Of a DNA stretch of 39,378 nt, positions 14,978-22,428 are shown in pieces. The translations under genes were made by a program, and so were the position numbers. The notes under the pieces are model-generated. The model saw only the letters and a program-made list of their open reading frames with translations. It searched no databases and was not told where the DNA came from. Origin of the DNA: a virus; the IMG/VR virus record IMGVR_UViG_3300031972_002130, positions 1-39,378 of that record; one strand, given 5' to 3'. The first letter of the stretch is position 1. The number at the start of each line of letters is the position of its first letter.

Positions 14978-15738
14978 AAGTTTGTTCCTTTCTTGTCTTC
15001 GTAGGACAAGATCTCCTCAATTGATAATTTGTTTTTTACTTCCTCGAACACTTCACGATACATATGTTCTATTGAAATTGCATAATGGAGAGTTGTTCCC
15101 TTCTTGTTGTAACCATTTGCTCTTCCTCTTATCCCCACTTCCTTCATCATTTGGAGCGTTTTTATTCTGATGTAGGATGATGACCATTCTGTTGAGTTCA
15201 AATGCTCTCTAGGCACTCTAGAGACTGCACAAACGTCCTTTACATCTTTTCTTGTTCTGGGTCTGGTTGATCTGTGGAACAAAAGCATATGACAGAAATC
15301 TTCATTGGGGTTTGGAATAACCTCCCACTCGTGTCGCGACCCAGAGTGAACAGCGAACCAATCATAGACCATAAGATGGTCTCTTGTGTCACGATCAAAT
15401 TCTATTAGGCTGTTATAATGCACATGCATCTTTTTATTATCCAATCCAATAATTTGTATTCTACCATCTTCCATTCTAAAAGACTGTATGTTGTTGGGAA
15501 AAATAACCAAACCAGACATTGATAATAGAAAAGATATCCTATCCCATACTTGGGATTTCTTCGTATCTCCTCCTTTTTTAAACCCTAAGAACGATAAATC
15601 CCAATGACTCGGGACTTCCTCGAGAACAAAAGGTACATGAGCTATGTCAATAATGATTGGTAAGTTCTTCTTATAAGCATATAACAAAGCTGTTAGTGAA
15701 CCTCCAAGGACTAGTTCATCAAAGTAAAAGTCATTCAT
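14923..15738 (-). CDS. Hypothetical protein with Rossmann-like N-terminus
   Basis: A 271-residue protein, not firmly recognised. The opening FDELVLGGSLTALLYAYKKN then LPIIIDI resembles a beta-alpha-beta nucleotide-binding unit, with GGSLTA as a relaxed GxGxxG loop as in flavin or NAD(P) enzymes. The rest is mixed, with a histidine-rich middle (HVHYNSL, FAVHSGSRHEW, CHMLLFHRS) and a charged helical end. GAGG precedes the ATG, which overlaps the previous stop as ATGA. It overlaps the nucleotidyltransferase-like gene by 55 bases, which suggests they are expressed and perhaps act together. Confidence 0.6.
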   Translation of the reverse strand: MNDFYFDELVLGGSLTALLYAYKKNLPIIIDIAHVPFVLEEVPSHWDLSFLGFKKGGDTKKSQVWDRISFLLSMSGLVIFPNNIQSFRMEDGRIQIIGLDNKKMHVHYNSLIEFDRDTRDHLMVYDWFAVHSGSRHEWEVIPNPNEDFCHMLLFHRSTRPRTRKDVKDVCAVSRVPREHLNSTEWSSSYIRIKTLQMMKEVGIRGRANGYNKKGTTLHYAISIEHMYREVFEEVKNKLSIEEILSYEDKKGTNLWNLTQKLLMAHLTTSPE

Positions 15739-17093
15739 TTTTTCCTCAATAGGGACTTTAAGGTTTTTATTTTATCACTTAAGCTATCTCTAGAAGTTTG
15801 ATTTAATCTATTGTATACCAAAAGAAATTTTGACCACATTTTTTGTATATCTTTGTTGTTTTCAGTAGTTGCCATCTCTATAATTTTATCCAGATCTTCA
15901 TTTGCTCCGCCTAATCGGTAATCTTCTGTCTCTCCTGCCAATCCCATGGGAACATTTGCTCCAGCAGGTTTATCTGTCCCTAATACACCTTTTTCTTTTA
16001 TTATTTTATTTATATCATATTCTATATCATCTGAGTTTTTTGCTGTGTATACTATTTTTAAAAATGGTAGTTCATATTTTTTTTGACTTTCTTTTGGGAA
16101 ATTATTCCATACCAAAGACAACAGGATAGAATATTTTGGTACCAATTTGTTTTTTACTTGATGAGTGTCAATGTCAAGTATTTTTGGCATGTAATCATCA
16201 ATTAGTTTAACCTGTTCTTCTGTTGTGCTATTTAAGTATTCGCCATAATAATAATAACGAAACAAACGATTCATTCTATGTCTTTGTTTTTCTATCATTG
16301 GGCCAAATGTTGGATGCTCTTGTTTATTTAGTTCCATCTTGGCTTCATACGACTTCTTAGAAATGCCCATTATATAGTTCTTCACAAATGTATCATTATC
16401 TAATTCTGGTATGGTCCATAAAGAACCCAAATTGTTACTGATGTCGAATGCATTATCTTGTATAAGCTCATAAACTATTTCTATTAAATACTCAAGCTTA
16501 AATAAATGAAAATGCTTAGGGTTTATGTTCTTAAGTTCGTCTGAATCTTTATGCATAAAATCTTTCATTCCAGAACCAGCTGTTGTATCTTTAAAAACCG
16601 CACTGTTTGTCAGCCTAGCAAAATAAAAATCGCTAAACGATCCGGGTGCTTTTGATAGCATATACTTAGACTGGTGGCTGTCTTTTTGAGCCTTTTCTCT
16701 CATCATTGGTAAGTGAAAATGTATTAAGTGAGGAGCATCAGCATAAAAAATATCAATTAACTCTTGAGTTTCAAGTGAATCGTGAAACTTAACAGCTCTT
16801 TGATTTAACTCTTCTTCAACATCTTTCACATTTTCTTCATTCATGAGATTACCATTTTCGTCAACACCTTTATATAAATAAAGAAGTAGGTTTGCATCTC
16901 TTTTTGTGATCCCAGGGGTTTTTGCTCGAAGTTGTTTGTTTATCTCCTGATTGTTGGTTGGTCTTTGCAACACTGTATCTATTAGTTTGGCAATATAGAT
17001 CCGATTCTCTTCTAGTTCAGTTCCTTCAATTTGCATTGCTTGTTTTTCTTTGACAAACCTGTCCCAAGATTCTAATAGATTTTTCAGTTTCAC
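15735..17093 (-). CDS. Hypothetical 452-residue protein, possibly virion-associated
   Basis: Unknown function. It opens with MKLKNLLESWDRFVKEK, an amphipathic basic helix seen at the start of many phage virion proteins. The rest is mostly helical and charged, with a tyrosine run (MNRLFRYYYYGEYLN) and a Gly/Pro loop (GTDKPAGANVPMGLAGE) before the C-terminal helices. GTG start, overlapping the previous stop, with GGAGG ahead of it. No enzyme motif is visible. Both neighbours are also uncharacterised. Confidence 0.65.
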   Translation of the reverse strand: MKLKNLLESWDRFVKEKQAMQIEGTELEENRIYIAKLIDTVLQRPTNNQEINKQLRAKTPGITKRDANLLLYLYKGVDENGNLMNEENVKDVEEELNQRAVKFHDSLETQELIDIFYADAPHLIHFHLPMMREKAQKDSHQSKYMLSKAPGSFSDFYFARLTNSAVFKDTTAGSGMKDFMHKDSDELKNINPKHFHLFKLEYLIEIVYELIQDNAFDISNNLGSLWTIPELDNDTFVKNYIMGISKKSYEAKMELNKQEHPTFGPMIEKQRHRMNRLFRYYYYGEYLNSTTEEQVKLIDDYMPKILDIDTHQVKNKLVPKYSILLSLVWNNFPKESQKKYELPFLKIVYTAKNSDDIEYDINKIIKEKGVLGTDKPAGANVPMGLAGETEDYRLGGANEDLDKIIEMATTENNKDIQKMWSKFLLVYNRLNQTSRDSLSDKIKTLKSLLRKK

Positions 17094-17368
17094 TTTATCT
17101 CTACCTCCAATAAAAAGTTTTCCGGCATCATTCTAATTAGTTCTTTTCCCACTAAAATGTCATAACACCACCATTCAAAATATACTAGGTCGTGATATGA
17201 TTCTATTGACCTATATGAATAAGGACCCTTGGTGACTATTCCTATCTCACTCTGGGTTAGCACCACACCGAAACCCCTAATCTTTACCAGATCACCGATA
17301 GAGAATAGAGGCTTTGTTATTGGTTTGTTATTTTGCACACTTGATACACCTTGTTGGATGTCCGTCAT
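17090..17368 (-). CDS. SH3/KOW-like small protein
   Basis: A 92-residue protein with the same barrel-like pattern as three other genes in the window: FSIGDLVKIRGFGVVLTQSE then IGIVTKG, a YEWWCYDILVG-like strand and a closing LLEVEI. The ATG at 17368 lacks a clear ribosome site. A GTG ten codons later has AAGGTG upstream and could be the true start. Function unknown. Confidence 0.6.
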   Translation of the reverse strand: MTDIQQGVSSVQNNKPITKPLFSIGDLVKIRGFGVVLTQSEIGIVTKGPYSYRSIESYHDLVYFEWWCYDILVGKELIRMMPENFLLEVEIK

Positions 17369-17446
17369 GATAGATTTGTGGCATTTTTAATTTTGAACAA
17401 CTATCATCATGGCAGCTACTAATAATTAGAGTCATCCAGGTGTAAA

Positions 17447-18409
17447 CTATGAATTGGATATCTTTATGCATATTTTCCTCCGATTTTTTGCTTCTTGTAG
17501 TCCAGTGTCGTTTTGTGGTGAGTGTATTTGACTTGCTTTATCTTGCAAGTAATCACTAATCTTGAAATCATCCCCTTGGGATAATTCAAATTCTTTTAAT
17601 ATATAAATTCTTTCTTTTTTAGTACCGAAGTGGTACCTTTTTATTATTTTTTTAATCTCTTCTTCAGGTTTCATAACTGGTTTGTTAGAGCCTTCAGGTA
17701 TAGTATAACCGTTTTTTGCTATATCGTCAAGAAATTCATAAACTTTTATTTGCCAAACGTTATATGCAACTGACCAAGATAGTGGTAAGTATATTTGCCC
17801 TTCTTTGTTATACAGATAAGGTATTTCATCAAAAGGTGGATTGTAAGGCCATGCGTTAGCATTGTACAAGACATTGTGCAAGTTTAGAATGTCTTTACTA
17901 TAGTAATAATCTGTTTGTTGAGAAACAGTTAATCCTGTTGTTGGTAACACCTCTTCCTTATCTAGTGCTCCGGGATGTATGAAAACCATCTTAGGATTAA
18001 GTTGATACCAATCATCTTTGTATTTCTTTATCATTCTTTTCATTGGAATTTTAGCATTGTAGGTTCCTTTCATAAACCCATCTTTCACAATTCCATCTTC
18101 ATTGGCTGGGGCATTGGTGGTAGCTACTTTATCACTTTTCCAATACTCTTCGCCTTTTTCTTTAATTTTATCATGATATTTTTCCAACTCAGTTCTTGCA
18201 TCTTCAGTTTCTACGTCCTCTGGTGTCATGTTTTTCTTTAGTGAGGCTAAAGTAGTTCCACCTACAACACCCAGAGCTCCCAATCCCTTTAAAAAATCTC
18301 TTCTATTAATAGCTTCTTCTAGTAGTTCAATACCAGGGTGGTAAATCTTTTGAACCTGGTAAGATCTTCTAAGGTTCTCAAACAATATTTCAACTTCTCT
18401 ATTGCTCAT
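17447..18409 (-). CDS. Hypothetical protein with internal Tat-like motif
   Basis: A 320-residue protein. Residues 36-41 read RRDFLK and are followed by a small-residue hydrophobic stretch (GLGALGVVGGTTLA), the form of a twin-arginine signal. Unlike a usual Tat signal, 35 residues precede it. The remainder is charged, with many Tyr, Pro and Trp (NANAWPYNPPFDEIPYLYNK, YLPLSWSVAYNVWQ), suggesting a compact extracytoplasmic or virion domain. GGAG lies about eight bases before the ATG, which overlaps thyX. It may be a secreted or virion protein. Whether Tat would handle it is not known. Confidence 0.65.
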   Translation of the reverse strand: MSNREVEILFENLRRSYQVQKIYHPGIELLEEAINRRDFLKGLGALGVVGGTTLASLKKNMTPEDVETEDARTELEKYHDKIKEKGEEYWKSDKVATTNAPANEDGIVKDGFMKGTYNAKIPMKRMIKKYKDDWYQLNPKMVFIHPGALDKEEVLPTTGLTVSQQTDYYYSKDILNLHNVLYNANAWPYNPPFDEIPYLYNKEGQIYLPLSWSVAYNVWQIKVYEFLDDIAKNGYTIPEGSNKPVMKPEEEIKKIIKRYHFGTKKERIYILKEFELSQGDDFKISDYLQDKASQIHSPQNDTGLQEAKNRRKICIKISNS

Positions 18410-19106
18410 TTCTAATGCTCCTGTAAGCTGTTACCGTTTCCGGCCAAAGATCCGTAGCGATCTCTAAACATGCTTCTGCTACTTTTTGGATCTCCCATTG
18501 GGCTCCTTCGTGAGTTCGAAGACCAATAAATTTAAGTAAATTATTGAGATTGACTGTTCCGTAATACTCTGTGTAAAGATTTTGTGGTAAAATCATTCTT
18601 GCTTGTTCTCTACAAACACCAGCTTCTAACAAGTTATTGAAAGTGTCTAAACATTCATAAGTTTTGTTTTCTAAAAGCTCTTTCGCTGTCAAAGGGGACA
18701 AATCACCATAAACTCTTGGGTTTATTAACTCTTCGGCGTTTGATGCTTGTCTGTTAGATTTGTGCTGTGTTCGAAAATTGTTCGGAAGATAGAAGTTGAG
18801 GTCTTTGTCTGTGTATCTTCTTGAGATTTCATTATAAGACCAAGTACGATGTCTGTGATGTTGTGAGCGAACAAATAAAGGCACAGTAAACCTAAAAGTA
18901 ATTGTGTTGTGCTCCAGAGTTGAAGTATGTCTGTGTTTAATGAGATATTTAATAAGCTTTTTGTCTTTACTATCAAGCTCAGCTTTCTCGACACCAAAGG
19001 AGACTCTTGCTGAATTAACAACAGTAAGATCAGTCCCCATGTGCTCCACATAAGAGACACAACCGATATCATCATGGTATAAGGGTATCGTTTTAGCATA
19101 AGGCAT
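18399..19106 (-). CDS. thyX: Flavin-dependent thymidylate synthase ThyX
   Basis: Makes dTMP from dUMP with FAD, NADPH and methylenetetrahydrofolate. The 235-residue protein carries the ThyX signature RHRx7S at residues 85-95 (RHRTWSYNEIS) plus flanking RRY, the family segments NSARVSFGVEK and TSTLEHNTITF, and the C-terminal LYTEYYGTVNLNNLLKFI and LRTHEGAQWEIQ. Length is typical. Its ATG overlaps the upstream stop as TAATG. With the dUTPase, the ribonucleotide reductase and perhaps the deaminase it gives the phage its own dTTP supply. High certainty. Confidence 0.96.
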   Translation of the reverse strand: MPYAKTIPLYHDDIGCVSYVEHMGTDLTVVNSARVSFGVEKAELDSKDKKLIKYLIKHRHTSTLEHNTITFRFTVPLFVRSQHHRHRTWSYNEISRRYTDKDLNFYLPNNFRTQHKSNRQASNAEELINPRVYGDLSPLTAKELLENKTYECLDTFNNLLEAGVCREQARMILPQNLYTEYYGTVNLNNLLKFIGLRTHEGAQWEIQKVAEACLEIATDLWPETVTAYRSIRNEQ

Positions 19107-19882
19107 TATCGATTCCTTTGAATTTTGTACAACCTTTCTATTTCAAATCTTAAAGCTCTTTTTTTCAAAGTAGAGTTCGTATTCTTCACTTGTTCTTGCA
19201 AGGAAGATATTTGTTCCCGAACATCTCTCACGTTACCTCGGAAAGTTGTTTGATCCGCCGGACTTGGTGAAAAGAACGGTACAACAAATTTGAATGACCC
19301 AGCTCGAGAAAAGAAACTTTGTCTACCTTGAACGCTTGGTCCTGTTTGTGTTTGGTCTCTTGTATCAGTTACGCTTTGTTGTCTAGGGTCCATGTTTGGG
19401 TGTCCTGTCTTTGTTGGATGGAGTGAGATCATTTCGAACTCCATGTGATATGCTGGTCCTTGTTGTGTTGGATCCGTCTGCATCGATTCTTGCTTTCGTC
19501 CAACTATAACAGCGTCTTGGTTATATTTCTTGCCCAATCTCACCATATCGTCATAAAAATTTGGCCTTGGTTCACCTTGTACAACAACGAACAAAGAATT
19601 TTCTAGTGCACCATAGTCACCATCGATAGGATAATAATCATATCCTTTGCCATTCAAATCCATTTTTAGATAACCCTGCATTTCATCATTATTCCATTCA
19701 AAATTGGATCCAGCACCAGGTGGTTCTTCAGCAGTTATCATTGCAACTTGCGAAGCACCTTCGGCTTGTTTGAATGAGTTTATGATTTTTTTAACGTCTT
19801 GTTCTATGCTTTGAGGATTCATCATCCCCTCATTCATTTCGTTAAGAATCATTTCTTTTAGCAATTGTTTAGTAAGTTTCAT
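19106..19882 (-). CDS. Hypothetical protein, possibly virion-associated
   Basis: A 258-residue protein of unknown function. It begins MKLTKQLLKEMILNEMNE, an amphipathic start shared by many uncharacterised phage virion proteins. A mixed alpha/beta central part (SLFVVVQGEPRPNFYDDMVR, YNQDAVIVGRKQE, YHMEFEMISLHPT) is followed by a Gln/Thr-rich linker and a C-terminal coiled coil (REQISSLQEQVKNTNSTLKK). It overlaps the cpn10-like gene by 14 bases. Confidence 0.65.
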   Translation of the reverse strand: MKLTKQLLKEMILNEMNEGMMNPQSIEQDVKKIINSFKQAEGASQVAMITAEEPPGAGSNFEWNNDEMQGYLKMDLNGKGYDYYPIDGDYGALENSLFVVVQGEPRPNFYDDMVRLGKKYNQDAVIVGRKQESMQTDPTQQGPAYHMEFEMISLHPTKTGHPNMDPRQQSVTDTRDQTQTGPSVQGRQSFFSRAGSFKFVVPFFSPSPADQTTFRGNVRDVREQISSLQEQVKNTNSTLKKRALRFEIERLYKIQRNR

Positions 19883-20156
19883 CGTCTATTCTCCCATAGA
19901 TATAGTTTTCTAACACTAAATAGTTCTTTTCGCCTTTAATTTCTATCTCTGTTAACATTCTACGTTCAATTACAATAAGGTCTCCTTGTTCTAGGAACAA
20001 TTTGCAATCATCAGATATTTGAAGTACTTTTGCGACCATGTATGGTGACACAGTTTTCTTGTAATCTTGTGGCAAAGCAATAAGGGATTTTTGCTCTTCC
20101 TCTTTTTCCTCGACGAGTTCAATGAGAACGTGTCTGTTATATATATTTATAAACAT
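19869..20156 (-). CDS. GroES/cpn10-like small protein
   Basis: A 95-residue protein whose pattern fits the GroES fold: NRHVLIELVEEKEEEQKSLI, a mobile-loop-like LPQDYKKTVSPYM, VAKVLQISDDCKLFLEQGDL, IVIERRMLTEIEI and a closing NYLVLENYIYGRI. Phage T4 gp31 shows that phages replace GroES to fold their own capsid protein. Sequence identity to known GroES is not clear by eye, so this is a fold-level call. GGAGG is four bases before the ATG. A promoter with a perfect 11 bp inverted repeat lies upstream. Confidence 0.5.
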   Translation of the reverse strand: MFINIYNRHVLIELVEEKEEEQKSLIALPQDYKKTVSPYMVAKVLQISDDCKLFLEQGDLIVIERRMLTEIEIKGEKNYLVLENYIYGRIDDETY

Positions 20157-20235
20157 CTAACCTCCAATAAAGTAAAACTTGTCGCGCAAAGAAGAGTTGC
20201 CACAAGTTCTATTCAACACCATAAGTCAAACAGCA

Positions 20236-20284
20236 AAATGCTCCTAAAAGCATTATATATATTATAACACCTCTAGGAGCATTT
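20236..20284 (-). repeat. 11-bp perfect inverted repeat around a promoter
   Basis: AAATGCTCCTA (20236-20246) and TAGGAGCATTT (20274-20284) flank the -10 box of the 20261-20289 promoter, one arm touching the -35. A smaller hairpin (AATGCT/AGCATT) falls at the predicted start of the transcript. It may be an operator, or a switch between terminator and promoter. Confidence 0.7.
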
Positions 20285-20289
20285 GTCAA
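20261..20289 (-). promoter_or_regulatory. Sigma70-type promoter upstream of the cpn10-like gene
   Basis: TTGACA, 17 base spacer, GTGT then TATAAT. About 100 bases of leader separate it from the start codon at 20156. Confidence 0.85.
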
Positions 20290-20302
20290 GTGAAAAATAT
20301 AA

Positions 20303-20488
20303 CTATTCTTCGTTTTTCTTAGCTTGTATTTCCTTACGGAGATCTTGGCACACACCTTTTGTTTCATGCAAAGCTTTTCTAGCACGAACAGCAGCTGCTT
20401 TATAGCCATAAGATTTGTCTTCTACCTTTTCGATATCAGAAAGAATCTCATTTAGTCTCTCAATTGTCTCTAGTAGTTTTTGTTTCAT
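20303..20488 (-). CDS. Hc1-like (histone H1-like) small basic protein
   Basis: A 61-residue lysine-rich protein. The order of a first helix (LLETIERLNEILSDIEKVED), then YGYKAAAVRARKALHE and DLRKEIQAKKNEE resembles the N-terminal part of chlamydial histone H1-like Hc1 (KAAAQRVR followed by RKESIKAEK). It could bind or compact DNA; the basic Ala/Lys tail of Hc1 is missing. GGAGAACTT precedes the ATG. It is transcribed from a strong promoter with an inverted repeat in the spacer. The family call is by eye and moderate. Confidence 0.6.
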   Translation of the reverse strand: MKQKLLETIERLNEILSDIEKVEDKSYGYKAAAVRARKALHETKGVCQDLRKEIQAKKNEE

Positions 20489-20519
20489 AAGTTCTCCTTT
20501 TTGTTTATTATGAATTTAT

Positions 20520-20548
20520 ATTATAACATGGTCTAAACCATCTGTCAA
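20520..20548 (-). promoter_or_regulatory. Sigma70-type promoter with palindromic spacer
   Basis: TTGACA, 17 base spacer containing ATGGT-TTAG-ACCAT (20528-20541), TATAAT with extended TG. Serves the Hc1-like gene. Confidence 0.85.
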
Positions 20549-20555
20549 GTTTTTT

Positions 20556-22412
20556 TTATGTGATCTCACAAGCTCCACCTGCACAAGCAAGCTCTCCTGT
20601 GAGGTTTGTGTTATCATCTATCTCTATCACATTGTCCAAATTTACTTCTTTTAGAGAAGGCATTAAGGATTCATATTCTTCCTTGCTGCAATCTTCAAAA
20701 GGAGCTTGTTTGTAACTATGCTCAGAGAATGGCAAAACTGATAAGCCGTTATAGTTGTGTTTGTTATCCCACATCCAGTCTCCAACTTCTTGCCACTCGT
20801 CAGGTTTGATAGTAATAGTGGCAGACACATTGTTAGTATTTTGTCCTTTCCTGTGTCCTATCTTTACCCATTCGAGATGAACTTTCTTTACTCTCTCAAG
20901 CAAATCTAATGCCGATTCGTGACGCGTAATTGCCCCTTCAGGAGCTTTTTGAGGCACAGAGATGACAGCAGTGTCATGAGGTCTAAAAAATTCATCCTCG
21001 ATCAATTCTGGGTGATTTATTTGTAGATAAGAATAAATGCTTTCACTCTTTCCTACGCGGATTCTGCGTAGATAATAGTCGTTATGCCACGCATGAATTC
21101 CAGAACTTGTTCCAAGAGTCAGACTTGTTGTTCCTGCTGGTTTCACTGTAGTGCAACGAGAAGCAGGACCTATTCCAATCTCTTTGGCTACTTGTGCGTT
21201 CAATTCCTTTACACACTTTGCTGCTCTTTTCATATCTAATTCAAGTACTTTACCTGATGCTATGCCTGTCATTGATACACCAATCAGATAGTCTTTCTCA
21301 GTGTTTCTCTTCCAAACAGGACGCAGATAATGGAAGTCTGTGTAAGCTGCTTGTAGTGTTCCTATGATAGCAGCAGCTTGTGCTCTGTTATCTAGCTCAT
21401 CTTGGTCTTTAACATCAGAAACGTTAATTTCTGTCAAATTACAAAATTGAAATGGTCTAAGAGAGATCTCACAACATGGATTACAGCCGTAGTCTTTGTC
21501 GTTTGTAAAATAAAACCCAGGCTCTCCAGCACCGGAAGCTTTTACACGATCCCAGAGATCAAGGAATGTTTCCTTGTCTATCCTATGTCTCATTATAACT
21601 ACTGAGTTGTTTGCTCTTCCACGTTGTGGGTTTGTCTCATACCATTTACCTGATTTAGCGCCAAGCATATGTTGATCAGTAGCACTAAATAAGCTAATGA
21701 GAGCAGCCCTACGAATACCGCCGGCCAATACAGCGTCTGCGATGTAGCAGATAATATCGTGGACTTCAATTGTGGTAAGTTGATCACCGTTTTCTTTTCC
21801 ATCTAAAATTCCTTGTACTTTAAGGAGGCACTCTTTCAAAGGTTGTGGTCCGGGAGCTTTTCCTCCACTAGTAACTAGTCTTGCACCCTTTGGACGGATG
21901 TCTGAGAAGTCAAATCGTAGTTTAGAGCCGCCTGTGAAATAAACCTTCATCAATGCATTGACAGAATCAGACCACCCCTCAATAGAGTCTCCAATTAGAT
22001 AACGTCTTGTTCTCTTTCCCGATGGTTTATGGATCGCAGGGAGTTTCTCTACGTGATGATTTTGGACTGAATAGCCTACACCTGTTCCTCCAAGGAGAAG
22101 AAACATAATCTCTCCAAAGACTTTCATGTGATCAATAGGTGCATAAGCGCAATTGAATATTCTGTTTGGTGATACATCAATAGGTTTACCTCCAAACTGC
22201 ATTGAACGCATTGAAGGCAAGACCTTTTTGTTATAGACATATTTATATGCCCAATCAATTGTATCTTTTAATTGTGGAAACTTTTTCAAATGCATTTCTT
22301 TGTTTCTTGTAACCAATTCTTCCCAATTCTCTCTTCTTTCCTGCTCTGGAAGATACCGAGCGTATTTCATGTGGACTGTTATGTCCGATAATATGTTGTT
22401 TTCTATAGCCAT
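20556..22412 (-). CDS. Class II (adenosylcobalamin-dependent) ribonucleotide reductase
   Basis: Reduces ribonucleotides to deoxyribonucleotides using coenzyme B12. The 618-residue protein shows IFNCAYAPID with Cys88, the glycine-rich LLLGGTGVGYSVQNHH, the active site GCNPCCEISLRPFQFCNLTE (Cys313/314, Glu315), and the late KPAGTTSLTLGTSSGIH loop. The C-terminal redox pair is CAGGAC (Cys610, Cys615). No beta subunit gene is near, as expected for class II. It most resembles the monomeric RTPR type, though shorter than the roughly 740 residues usual there. AAGGAGAAAAAG precedes the ATG. It follows the helicase gene by 16 bases. It implies a host with cobalamin, or one that takes it up. Confidence 0.93.
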   Translation of the reverse strand: MAIENNILSDITVHMKYARYLPEQERRENWEELVTRNKEMHLKKFPQLKDTIDWAYKYVYNKKVLPSMRSMQFGGKPIDVSPNRIFNCAYAPIDHMKVFGEIMFLLLGGTGVGYSVQNHHVEKLPAIHKPSGKRTRRYLIGDSIEGWSDSVNALMKVYFTGGSKLRFDFSDIRPKGARLVTSGGKAPGPQPLKECLLKVQGILDGKENGDQLTTIEVHDIICYIADAVLAGGIRRAALISLFSATDQHMLGAKSGKWYETNPQRGRANNSVVIMRHRIDKETFLDLWDRVKASGAGEPGFYFTNDKDYGCNPCCEISLRPFQFCNLTEINVSDVKDQDELDNRAQAAAIIGTLQAAYTDFHYLRPVWKRNTEKDYLIGVSMTGIASGKVLELDMKRAAKCVKELNAQVAKEIGIGPASRCTTVKPAGTTSLTLGTSSGIHAWHNDYYLRRIRVGKSESIYSYLQINHPELIEDEFFRPHDTAVISVPQKAPEGAITRHESALDLLERVKKVHLEWVKIGHRKGQNTNNVSATITIKPDEWQEVGDWMWDNKHNYNGLSVLPFSEHSYKQAPFEDCSKEEYESLMPSLKEVNLDNVIEIDDNTNLTGELACAGGACEIT

Positions 22413-22428
22413 CTTTTTCTCCTTGTTG

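Noticed and set aside
20158-20223. 21-codon frame ending at the cpn10-like start codon
   Set aside because: No ribosome site precedes it and the peptide looks random; the true start is clearly the ATG after GGAGG.
20556-22412. Possible intein in the ribonucleotide reductase
   Set aside because: Phage RNR genes often carry inteins, but the motifs run in order at normal spacing and no splicing motifs are seen.
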